DNA of 50,641 nucleotides, from positions 1 through 50,641 of the forward strand of contig JABDEQ010000007.1 in assembly GCA_013286985.1 (NCBI GenBank), in the 5' to 3' direction. This DNA is from Bacteroidota bacterium (GTDB taxonomy: Bacteria > Bacteroidota > Bacteroidia > Sphingobacteriales > Sphingobacteriaceae). A model generated the notes under the pieces. That model did no database searches. It was not told where the DNA came from and saw nothing but the letters and a program-made list of their open reading frames with translations. Positions 43,212-50,641 of this stretch are shown in pieces (the first letter of the stretch is position 1; the number at the start of each line of letters is the position of its first letter). The position numbers and the translations under genes were made by a program.

Positions 43212-43826
43212 TTAATAGTTAGTAGATGTATAACCCGCCTGCAGCAAAATGGCTTCTATATCCTTTTGCTGATCGGGGTCATAAGTCTCCTTTAAATCAT
43301 GACCAAATATGCGGGCTGCTGATTGATATAAAAACGCTTTAAAACCGCCCTTTAAATCTTTAACCATTGCATAGCTGGTATTACCGGTTTCCCGGTCAAT
43401 CAACTTTATCAAAACCTCGCCCTGACTAATTGTCAGGTCTTTAATTTCCTTATTAAATAAATCTTTTATCTGTGTTTCACAGGCATCAATCAATTCTTTT
43501 TGCTTGTGTTTATCGCCGGTTAAGGCAAGGTCGCGCTGTAGCTGGCGGTACCTTTGCCCTGCAAAACGTGCATACGGCAATACTTTAAGCACATTGTAAC
43601 GCAGGCGGCGGTAGTTATCTAAATCTTCCTGGCTTTTAAAAATGCGGGTATCTGTAATCCTTACGTCAGGAATTACTATCCATGGCATAAGTTTACCGCT
43701 ATCAACCGTTAAATATGTTTTAATGGTATCGTTTTTGCCCAGAATTAAAGGCGCAGGCTTGTCAGTTTGGGCCATTGCAGAACCCATCAAACAACAAAAC
43801 AGCAGTAAAAGACCAATTAATTTCAT
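43212..43826 (-). CDS. DUF4294 protein, exported
   Basis: A 204-residue protein with a signal peptide (about 1-19, ending MAQ). The rest matches the DUF4294 family of Bacteroidota: MPWIVIPDVRITDTRIFKSQEDLDNYRRLRYNVLKVLPYARFAGQRYRQL, then a helical half. The function is unknown. It is the first gene of the operon with the peroxidase and bshB1. A -7 element lies just upstream, in a divergent promoter region shared with the RelA/SpoT gene. Confidence 0.88.
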   Translation of the reverse strand: MKLIGLLLLFCCLMGSAMAQTDKPAPLILGKNDTIKTYLTVDSGKLMPWIVIPDVRITDTRIFKSQEDLDNYRRLRYNVLKVLPYARFAGQRYRQLQRDLALTGDKHKQKELIDACETQIKDLFNKEIKDLTISQGEVLIKLIDRETGNTSYAMVKDLKGGFKAFLYQSAARIFGHDLKETYDPDQQKDIEAILLQAGYTSTNY

Positions 43827-43840
43827 AATTTTACGTATTA

Positions 43841-43848
43841 CAAAATTA
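43841..43848 (-). promoter_or_regulatory. -7 element of the DUF4294-peroxidase-bshB1 operon
   Basis: On the minus strand TAATTTTG fits TAnnTTTG, 14 bases before the DUF4294 start. No clear -33 TTTG at 19 bases. In the same region, TTTG (43859-43862) and TAATTATA (43882-43889) are spaced 19 apart on the plus strand and may serve the RelA/SpoT gene. Confidence 0.4.
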
Positions 43849-43936
43849 ATGCATTTTATTTGGGATTTTATTACGATCCTGTAATTATATTTTTAGTTAC
43901 AAAACAACCAACACAAAAAGGAGTACAGCTCAGCGA

Positions 43937-46159
43937 ATGAAAGACTTAGTGATTGACCTGGAAGCAGAGAAAAATGAGATACTAAAAAGATATCGGGCTT
44001 TGCTGCGTGCTTCAAAATCAACCTTGCAAAAAGGCGATAAACGCATGATACGCAAGGCTTTTGAGGTTGCACTGGAAAGTCATAAAGACATGCGCCGCAA
44101 ATCGGGCGAGCCTTATATTTACCACCCTATTGCAGTGGCTCAAATTGCCGCCGAAGAAATTGGCCTGGGCACCACCTCTATTGTTTGTGCTTTGCTGCAT
44201 GATGTGGTGGAAGATACCAATATGACCCTTGATGATATTGAAAGGGAATTTGGCAAAAAAGTGGCCATGATAATTGATGGCTTAACCAAAATATCGGGGG
44301 TTTTTGATACCAACAGTTCGTTGCAGGCCGAAAACTTCCGTAAAATGCTGCTCACCCTGGCCGACGATGTAAGGGTAATATTGATAAAACTGGCCGACCG
44401 CCTGCACAATATGCGCACCATGGAGTTTATGCCGCGCGATAAGCAGCTAAAACTCTCGTCAGAAACCGTTTACCTGTATGCCCCTTTGGCACACCGCCTG
44501 GGTTTATATGCCATAAAATCAGAACTGGAAGACTTGTCCATGAAATACATGGAAAGAGAAACCTACCAGTTCATTAAAAATAAGCTTAACGAGAAAAAGG
44601 CTGAACGTGAAAAATTTATCCGCGATTTTATTGAGCCGGTAAAAAAAGTAATCACCGGTCAGGGTTTGGAGGCTGATATATTCGGCAGGCCAAAATCAAT
44701 CCACTCAATTTGGAACAAGATGAAGAAAAAATCGATACCCTTTGAAGAGGTGTACGATCTTTTTGCCATCAGGATTATACTGGATAGTGCTCCCGAGCAC
44801 GAAAAGGCCGACTGCTGGAAGGCTTATTCCATTGTAACAGATTTGTACCGCCCCAATCCGGACAGGCTGCGCGACTGGATATCGTCGCCAAAGGCAAACG
44901 GTTATGAATCGTTGCATACCACGGTAATGGGGCCCCGCGGGCAATGGGTTGAGGTACAGATCCGCACCAAGCGCATGAATGAAATTGCCGAAAAAGGATT
45001 TGCCGCGCATTGGAAATACAAAGAATCGTCAACCGATAGCGGGCTCGATCAATGGGTGCAAAAGGTTAGGGACTTGTTGAAAAACCCCGAGTCAAATGCG
45101 CTTGATTTTCTGGACGATTTTAAGATGAACCTTTTTTCGGACGAGATCTTCATCTTCACCCCGAAAGGAGCGCTTATTCAGCTGCCATTAAACGCTACCG
45201 CGCTCGATTTTGCCTTTGAAATTCACACCGATGTAGGCGCCAGCTGTATTGGCGCCAAGGTAAACCATAAACTGGTACCGCTTAACCATAAGCTGCAAAA
45301 TGGCGATCAGGTGGAGATCATTACCTCAAGCAAGCAGGTGCCGAAGGAAGACTGGCTCAATATTGTGGTAACGGCCAAAGCCAAAGCCAAAATAAAATCG
45401 GCCCTAAAAGAAGAAAAACGCAAAGTTGCCGAAGACGGTAAGGAGATATTGGAGCGGAAGCTTAAATCGTTAAAAATCACCTACAACTCCGAAAATATAC
45501 ATAAGCTAAGCTATTACTTTAAGCTGCCATCAACCCAGGATCTTTTTTACAATGTTGCCAAAGGCACTATTGATATGAAGGACCTGAAAGAATACCAGGC
45601 ATCAGAAAAAGTAATTGAAAATAAGCCGCAGGATAAAATTGAGGCAGAGCAGGTACAAAGCCTGATGCGCAATCTGAAATCAAAAGATAAGGATATGCTT
45701 TTGATTGGCGAGGATATGCAGAAAATTGACTACAAGCTGGCCAATTGCTGTAACCCTATCCCCGGTGATGACGTATTTGGATTTATAACCGTAAGCGATG
45801 GTATAAAAATACATCGCACTAACTGCCCAAATGCGGCCAAACTGATGGCCAATTATGGCTACCGTATTGTAAAAGCACGCTGGACCAACCAACAGGAACT
45901 TGCCTTTTTAACCGGTTTACGAATTACAGGTATTGATGATGTTGGCTTAATTAACAAGTTAACCACTGTAATATCCAATGATTTCAAGGTGAATATGCGC
46001 TCTATTACGGTTGATAGCGACAACGGCATTTTTGAGGGATCAATAATGGTTTACGTAAACGATACCGAACATCTCGAAAATCTGATCAAAAAATTAAAAA
46101 CAGTAAAAGGCGTAACCGGCGTTAACCGCTTTGATTCGGTTATTGAAAAAGCATCTTAA
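43937..46159 (+). CDS. RelA/SpoT-family (p)ppGpp synthetase/hydrolase
   Basis: A 740-residue protein with all four domains: an HD hydrolase (YIYHPIAVAQIAAEE, LLHDVVEDT), a synthetase (FGRPKSIHSIWNKMKKK, YDLFAIRIIL, GYESLHTTVMGPRG, EVQIRTKRMNEIAEKGFAAHWKYK), a TGS domain (IFIFTPKGALIQLPLNATALDFAFEIHTDVG) and a C-terminal ACT domain. The intact HDxxED motif suggests active hydrolysis. In Bacteroidota such a protein usually both makes and degrades (p)ppGpp in the stringent response. It is a single gene. Confidence 0.95.
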   Translation: MKDLVIDLEAEKNEILKRYRALLRASKSTLQKGDKRMIRKAFEVALESHKDMRRKSGEPYIYHPIAVAQIAAEEIGLGTTSIVCALLHDVVEDTNMTLDDIEREFGKKVAMIIDGLTKISGVFDTNSSLQAENFRKMLLTLADDVRVILIKLADRLHNMRTMEFMPRDKQLKLSSETVYLYAPLAHRLGLYAIKSELEDLSMKYMERETYQFIKNKLNEKKAEREKFIRDFIEPVKKVITGQGLEADIFGRPKSIHSIWNKMKKKSIPFEEVYDLFAIRIILDSAPEHEKADCWKAYSIVTDLYRPNPDRLRDWISSPKANGYESLHTTVMGPRGQWVEVQIRTKRMNEIAEKGFAAHWKYKESSTDSGLDQWVQKVRDLLKNPESNALDFLDDFKMNLFSDEIFIFTPKGALIQLPLNATALDFAFEIHTDVGASCIGAKVNHKLVPLNHKLQNGDQVEIITSSKQVPKEDWLNIVVTAKAKAKIKSALKEEKRKVAEDGKEILERKLKSLKITYNSENIHKLSYYFKLPSTQDLFYNVAKGTIDMKDLKEYQASEKVIENKPQDKIEAEQVQSLMRNLKSKDKDMLLIGEDMQKIDYKLANCCNPIPGDDVFGFITVSDGIKIHRTNCPNAAKLMANYGYRIVKARWTNQQELAFLTGLRITGIDDVGLINKLTTVISNDFKVNMRSITVDSDNGIFEGSIMVYVNDTEHLENLIKKLKTVKGVTGVNRFDSVIEKAS

Positions 46160-46250
46160 TTGGTTGACTAGGTGATTGGTTGATTGAGTGAGTAGTTACC
46201 CCGATAACTTAATCAACCTAATAAACTTAATCAACTCTAAACTAATTTAA

Positions 46251-46258
46251 TAACTTTG
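46251..46258 (+). promoter_or_regulatory. -7 element before fur
   Basis: TAACTTTG fits TAnnTTTG, 17 bases before the ATG of the fur-like gene. No -33 TTTG is seen at the usual spacing. Confidence 0.4.
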
Positions 46259-46275
46259 TCTCTTTAAATATTAGC

Positions 46276-46746
46276 ATGTCTCAACAGGAAACCATAGATA
46301 TGGTTAAAAAAATTTTCGAGGCCTATCTTGAAAATAAAAACCTAAGAAAAACACCCGAGCGGTTTGCCATACTGGAAGAAATATATTCCCGCAGCGATCA
46401 TTTTGATGTGGAATCATTGTATATCCATATGAAAAATAAAAAATACCGGGTTAGCAGGGCCACGGTTTATAACACGCTGGAGCTTTTAGTTTCGTGCGAT
46501 TTGGTTACCAAGCACCAATTTGGTAAAAATATGGCCCAGTTCGAAAAATCATACGGTTATAAACAGCATGATCATATTATTTGCATTGATTGCGGCAAGG
46601 TGGTTGAATTTTGCGACCCCCGCATTCAGCAGATACAAAGCATGATGGGTGGCTTATTGAAATTTGAAATAAAACACCATTCGCTTAACCTGTATGGTAA
46701 TTGCGAAAAGCTGAAAGCGGGCAATTGCGAAAGAAAAGTTTCGTAA
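46276..46746 (+). CDS. fur: Fur-family metal- or peroxide-responsive repressor
   Basis: A 156-residue protein. The DNA-binding half ([49 protein letters not shown]) is followed by the metal-binding half with [17 protein letters not shown] and a second Cys pair ([10 protein letters not shown]). The four Cys would bind structural zinc. Fur controls iron uptake and PerR senses peroxide; the sequence does not separate them clearly. It heads a run of genes reaching purA, with a toxin-antitoxin-like pair between. Confidence 0.9.
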   Translation: MSQQETIDMVKKIFEAYLENKNLRKTPERFAILEEIYSRSDHFDVESLYIHMKNKKYRVSRATVYNTLELLVSCDLVTKHQFGKNMAQFEKSYGYKQHDHIICIDCGKVVEFCDPRIQQIQSMMGGLLKFEIKHHSLNLYGNCEKLKAGNCERKVS

Positions 46747-46748
46747 AA

Positions 46749-47042
46749 ATGAATAAACCAACATTAAGCAAACAAGCATTTTGGGATGTTGATATGGATA
46801 AGATCGATTATGAAAAGAATGCCCGCTATATTGTTGAAAAGATAATTGAAAGAGGCAAGGCCGAGGATTTTGATAGTATTTTAACTTTTTACGGTTTTGA
46901 AAAAGTAAAAGAATTAGCCCTGCAAGCCAATTGTTTATCAGACATTAGCATAAATTTTTGCTGTGTTTTGTTTAAAGTAAAACCTACCGATTTTAAATGT
47001 TACAAGAAGAAACAGTTGAACCTTCAACACTGGAACTTCTAA
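46749..47042 (+). CDS. DUF6922-type small protein, probable antitoxin partner
   Basis: About 97 residues from the ATG at 46749, 2 bases after the fur stop (a longer in-frame start at 46701 would overlap fur). The sequence FWDVDMDKIDYEKNARYIVEKIIERGKAEDF...YG resembles the small DUF6922 proteins that often sit directly before AbiEii-type nucleotidyltransferase genes in Bacteroidota. Its end overlaps the next gene by 46 bases. An antitoxin role follows from that pairing and is not proven. Confidence 0.8.
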   Translation: MNKPTLSKQAFWDVDMDKIDYEKNARYIVEKIIERGKAEDFDSILTFYGFEKVKELALQANCLSDISINFCCVLFKVKPTDFKCYKKKQLNLQHWNF

Positions 47043-47626
47043 AACAGATTGTTTCCTTACCTGAATTAAAGCAATTCAGACTGGTTGGCGGAACCGCACT
47101 TTCCCTACTAATGGGTCATCGAAAATCAATCGATTTAGATTTATTTACCGATCAACCTTTTGAAAAAGAAGTCCTCATCCCAGCATTAGAAGACGCTTTT
47201 GGGAAATTAATTACTACAAACGAAAGAAGTAAGCATATTTATCAATGCATTATCCGGGATGTAAAGGTTGATTTTGTTTCTGTTAAAGACCCTTTTTTAA
47301 ACCCAATACAAATTATAGACGGGATTCCATTTGCTGACAACAAAGATTTAATTGCTTTAAAACTTAATGCAGTGAAAGGCAGAGGAGCTAAAAAGGATTT
47401 TTGGGATATTGCAAAATTGCTGCAATCCTATTCAATGGATGATCTTTTTCAATTTTATCATGATAGATATAATTATGATGATACCTTTGCACTGATTAGA
47501 TCAATAGTCTATTTTATTGATGCTGAAGATAATCCGGACCCAGTTAGTTTGGATGGAGCAACATGGGCAGAAGTAAAAGAGACGATTATTAAAGGATTTG
47601 ATGATTACTACAAAAAAAAGAAATAA
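46997..47626 (+). CDS. AbiEii/AbiGii-type nucleotidyltransferase toxin
   Basis: A 209-residue protein. The polymerase-beta-type nucleotidyltransferase signature is FRLVGGTALSLLMGHRKSIDLDLF (GG, then HR.S.DlDlF, the catalytic DxD). A later VKVDFVSV supplies the third Asp, and DLIALKLNAVKGRGAKKDFWDIAKL is the conserved AbiEii region. AbiE toxins modify tRNA or bind GTP to stop growth during phage infection. It overlaps its putative antitoxin and lies 6 bases before purA. The lysines at the end are adjacent to the purA leader. Confidence 0.88.
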   Translation: MLQEETVEPSTLELLKQIVSLPELKQFRLVGGTALSLLMGHRKSIDLDLFTDQPFEKEVLIPALEDAFGKLITTNERSKHIYQCIIRDVKVDFVSVKDPFLNPIQIIDGIPFADNKDLIALKLNAVKGRGAKKDFWDIAKLLQSYSMDDLFQFYHDRYNYDDTFALIRSIVYFIDAEDNPDPVSLDGATWAEVKETIIKGFDDYYKKKK

Positions 47627-48910
<1,284 letters not shown>

Positions 48911-48928
48911 GTTTTAAATAAATTTTTT

Positions 48929-48957
48929 AAAAGGCTCCGTTATCGGGGCCTTTTTTG
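48929..48957 (+). terminator. purA terminator
   Basis: An 11-bp stem with one G-U pair in RNA (48929-48939 with 48944-48954), loop TTAT, then T-rich sequence. It lies 18 bases after the stop. Confidence 0.85.
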
Positions 48958-49171
48958 TTTAATTATTTTAACTATCTAAAAAACAATATTTTAAAAGTAT
49001 TGTTGTGATATTAAATATTCCCGTAAGCTCTATTGTTAGCGCAAATACTTGCATATTTTAAATAATAACATAAAAGCAAAATTTAACCCGGTGTTTAATT
49101 AAGGGTTAAAATCAGTGGCTATTATTTTGTTTATATATAGAATAACCGTATTAGTATATACATTATCAACG

Positions 49172-49222
49172 TTGGTGTAATTAAAAATTTAATTACGTTT
49201 TCAATACATAAATTGGTGTAAT
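49172..49222 (+). promoter_or_regulatory. direct repeats before the XRE gene
   Basis: TTGGTGTAAT occurs at 49172-49181 and 49213-49222, 41 bases apart (about four helical turns). The second copy is 17 bases before the start of the XRE gene. A perfect inverted repeat (GTAATTAAA/TTTAATTAC, 49177-49196) overlaps the first. They are candidate autoregulatory sites. Confidence 0.5.
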
Positions 49223-49239
49223 AAAAAAAGAAATATACC

Positions 49240-49461
49240 ATGGGCATTGGCACTACCTTAAAAAAAATCAGGCTTAATAATAAATACTCGCAACAGTATG
49301 TAGCTGACCATTTGAATATTAGCCGCAAAACCTACAACAACTGGGAAAACAATAAAACAGATTTGACATTGCAGAAATGCGATAAGATCTGTGAGCTCTA
49401 TAGCATAAGGATTAGCAGGCTGATTGAATATCACCTAAAAAATGTGACATCAATTAATTAA
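49240..49461 (+). CDS. very small XRE-family helix-turn-helix regulator
   Basis: A 73-residue protein that is almost only a Cro/CI-type helix-turn-helix: LKKIRLNNKYSQQYVADHLNISRKTYNNWENNKTDLTLQKCDKICELY (about 7-54). It resembles the regulator at 34441-34722 in size and layout. Target genes are unknown. Repeats directly upstream suggest that it controls its own promoter. Confidence 0.85.
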   Translation: MGIGTTLKKIRLNNKYSQQYVADHLNISRKTYNNWENNKTDLTLQKCDKICELYSIRISRLIEYHLKNVTSIN

Positions 49462-49480
49462 AAGTACTGGTAAAGCTTGC

Positions 49481-49488
49481 TATTTTTG
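49481..49488 (+). promoter_or_regulatory. -7 element directly before pabB
   Basis: TATTTTTG fits TAnnTTTG and lies 4 bases before the GTG start, which would give a leaderless message. No -33 TTTG at the usual distance. Confidence 0.35.
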
Positions 49489-49492
49489 CGGG

Positions 49493-50641
49493 GTGATAAA
49501 ACACATTGCCGATCTGCAAACATTTAAAAACAAAGCTTTACAATGGGCATCGTCTTTTAATGTTTTCTGTTATCTTGATTCCAACAATTTTACAGATCCT
49601 TATTCAAAATTCGATACTCTAATTGCCATTGGTACAAAAAATGAGGTGGTAAGCCTTGTTGGCCATGCTTATAGCGAATTGGAACAGTTCCGCAAAAGGA
49701 ATCCGGGCTGGGTTACCGGTTTTTTGGGGTACGACCTCAAAAACGAAACCGAGCAGCTGTCGTCACAAAATGCCGACCACCTTCAATTTCCTGATCTTTA
49801 TTTCTTCGCGCCTCAATACCTTATGTTGATTAAAGGTAACAACGTAGAAATAATTGCTGATGACCCTGCATTCGTACTGCAATGCGTTGAAACACAAAAA
49901 TCACATACCCCTATTAAAATGCCGCCTGTAAACGTTGAACAACGTTTCAGCAAAGCGGCATATTTAAATACAGTCGAAAAAATAAGAAATCATATTAATC
50001 GCGGCGATATTTATGTAACCAACTTTTGCCAGGAATTTTTTGCAGAAAATGCCATTATTGACCCTTTGGCCGTTTTTTTGAGATTGAATGAAATATCTCC
50101 CAACCCTTTTGCTGCTTTTTTTAAATGGCATCACAACTGCATCCTTTGTGCCACACCCGAACGCTTTTTAGCGAAAAGAGGTCAGAAACTAATATCACAA
50201 CCCATTAAGGGAACTGCCAAAAGGGGTAAAGACAATGCGGACGATGACTTGATTAAAACCCGGCTGCGCGAAACGGTTAAGGAATTGCAGGAAAACGTGA
50301 TGATAGTTGATTTGGTGCGGAATGATCTCACCAAATCGGCCGTGCAGGGTACTGTGCAAACGGAGGAGTTGTTTGGTATTTACAGCTTTAAGCTGATCCA
50401 TCAAATGATATCAACAGTTACCTGCCAATTGGATCAAAATATATCGGCAATTCAGGCGCTAAAAAACACTTTCCCGATGGGCAGCATGACAGGTGCCCCC
50501 AAAATAAGCGCAATGCAATTGATGGAACAATACGAGCAAAGCCGACGGGGTGTTTATTCCGGAGCCATGGGATATTTCAGTCCCGATGATGATTTTAGTT
50601 GCCCTAACGCCTCCATAATTCCCTGTACCTTAAGTAAACAT
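49493..50641 (+). CDS. pabB: aminodeoxychorismate synthase component I (3' end cut by the window edge)
   Basis: 383 codons from a GTG start are open to the right edge. No other start is available: the frame is closed by a TGA at 49445-49447 and the codons after it include no ATG, TTG or GTG. The product is a chorismate-binding enzyme with PIKGTAKRG at residues 237-245. The Lys in PIKGT is the PabB signature that distinguishes it from anthranilate synthase. ENVMIVDLVRNDL and MGSMTGAPKISAM complete the active site. PabB makes 4-amino-4-deoxychorismate for folate synthesis. Residues after YFSPDDDF fit the family poorly. The missing end should be about 40 residues. Confidence 0.93.
   Translation, partial: MIKHIADLQTFKNKALQWASSFNVFCYLDSNNFTDPYSKFDTLIAIGTKNEVVSLVGHAYSELEQFRKRNPGWVTGFLGYDLKNETEQLSSQNADHLQFPDLYFFAPQYLMLIKGNNVEIIADDPAFVLQCVETQKSHTPIKMPPVNVEQRFSKAAYLNTVEKIRNHINRGDIYVTNFCQEFFAENAIIDPLAVFLRLNEISPNPFAAFFKWHHNCILCATPERFLAKRGQKLISQPIKGTAKRGKDNADDDLIKTRLRETVKELQENVMIVDLVRNDLTKSAVQGTVQTEELFGIYSFKLIHQMISTVTCQLDQNISAIQALKNTFPMGSMTGAPKISAMQLMEQYEQSRRGVYSGAMGYFSPDDDFSCPNASIIPCTLSKH

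Larger units (their letters stand above)
48911..49239. other. 329-base AT-rich gap between purA and the XRE gene
   Basis: It contains the purA terminator, a longer AT-rich inverted repeat (48982-49004), and the operator-like repeats before the XRE gene. No coding gene is visible. Confidence 0.5.

Overview
The window looks like a chromosomal segment of a Bacteroidota bacterium, most likely Sphingobacteriaceae and plausibly Mucilaginibacter-like. The reasons are two SusC/SusD outer-membrane uptake pairs with FecR anti-sigma and ECF sigma genes, a bacillithiol gene (bshB1), a DUF4294 protein, few Shine-Dalgarno sequences, several TAnnTTTG-type -7 promoter elements and moderately AT-rich DNA. The genus is inferred from gene families, not measured. 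No rRNA, tRNA or CRISPR array was seen.

Bases 1-10.96 kb hold one co-directional block that reads as the cargo end of an extracellular contractile injection system (eCIS) locus. Five consecutive proteins share an almost identical N-terminal module: a DUF4157/eCIS-core domain with a HELTH motif, preceded by a CxxC segment. Each then carries a different C-terminus: a glycine-zipper and Cys/Pro-rich tail; a His/Asp-rich domain resembling zinc-dependent phospholipase C/HET-C; an unknown domain; an OmpA-like domain plus a Cys-rich phospholipase-A2-like motif; and another unknown domain. A possible immunity-type ORF follows the first. An AAA+ ATPase, an N-acetylmuramoyl-L-alanine amidase with an SH3b domain and a four-TM protein close the block at a strong bidirectional terminator. 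Sheath, tube and baseplate genes are not in the window and should lie to its left.

Bases 10.97-21.4 kb, all minus strand, hold a dipeptidyl-peptidase-IV-like S9 peptidase, a seven-haem cytochrome c and the first SusD-SusC-FecR set. Bases 21.5-26.05 kb form a plus-strand block: an ArsR-SRPBCC-hydrolase operon, then an arsenic operon (arsR, arsI-like, arsN2-like, arsC, aquaporin) that lacks an efflux pump. An ECF sigma gene follows at 26.07-26.65 kb. The plus-strand block seems to have separated this sigma gene from the FecR/SusCD set it would normally precede. A second, uninterrupted sigma-FecR-SusC-SusD set lies at 27.1-34.05 kb. Both SusC leaders carry a plus-oriented terminator-like hairpin 85-89 bases before the SusC start, which suggests antisense RNAs.

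Bases 34.4-50.6 kb are mostly housekeeping. They include a small XRE regulator, an aminotransferase class IV enzyme, RluD-type pseudouridine synthase, an ACC-deaminase-like PLP enzyme, L-lysine 6-transaminase, and a second ArsR-SRPBCC pair with a RibD/DHFR-like protein. A cluster of small palindromic repeats comes next. Then come DUF4294-glutathione peroxidase-bshB1, RelA/SpoT, Fur, an AbiEii-type toxin with its DUF6922-like partner placed between fur and purA, purA, another XRE regulator, and a pabB gene cut by the right edge.
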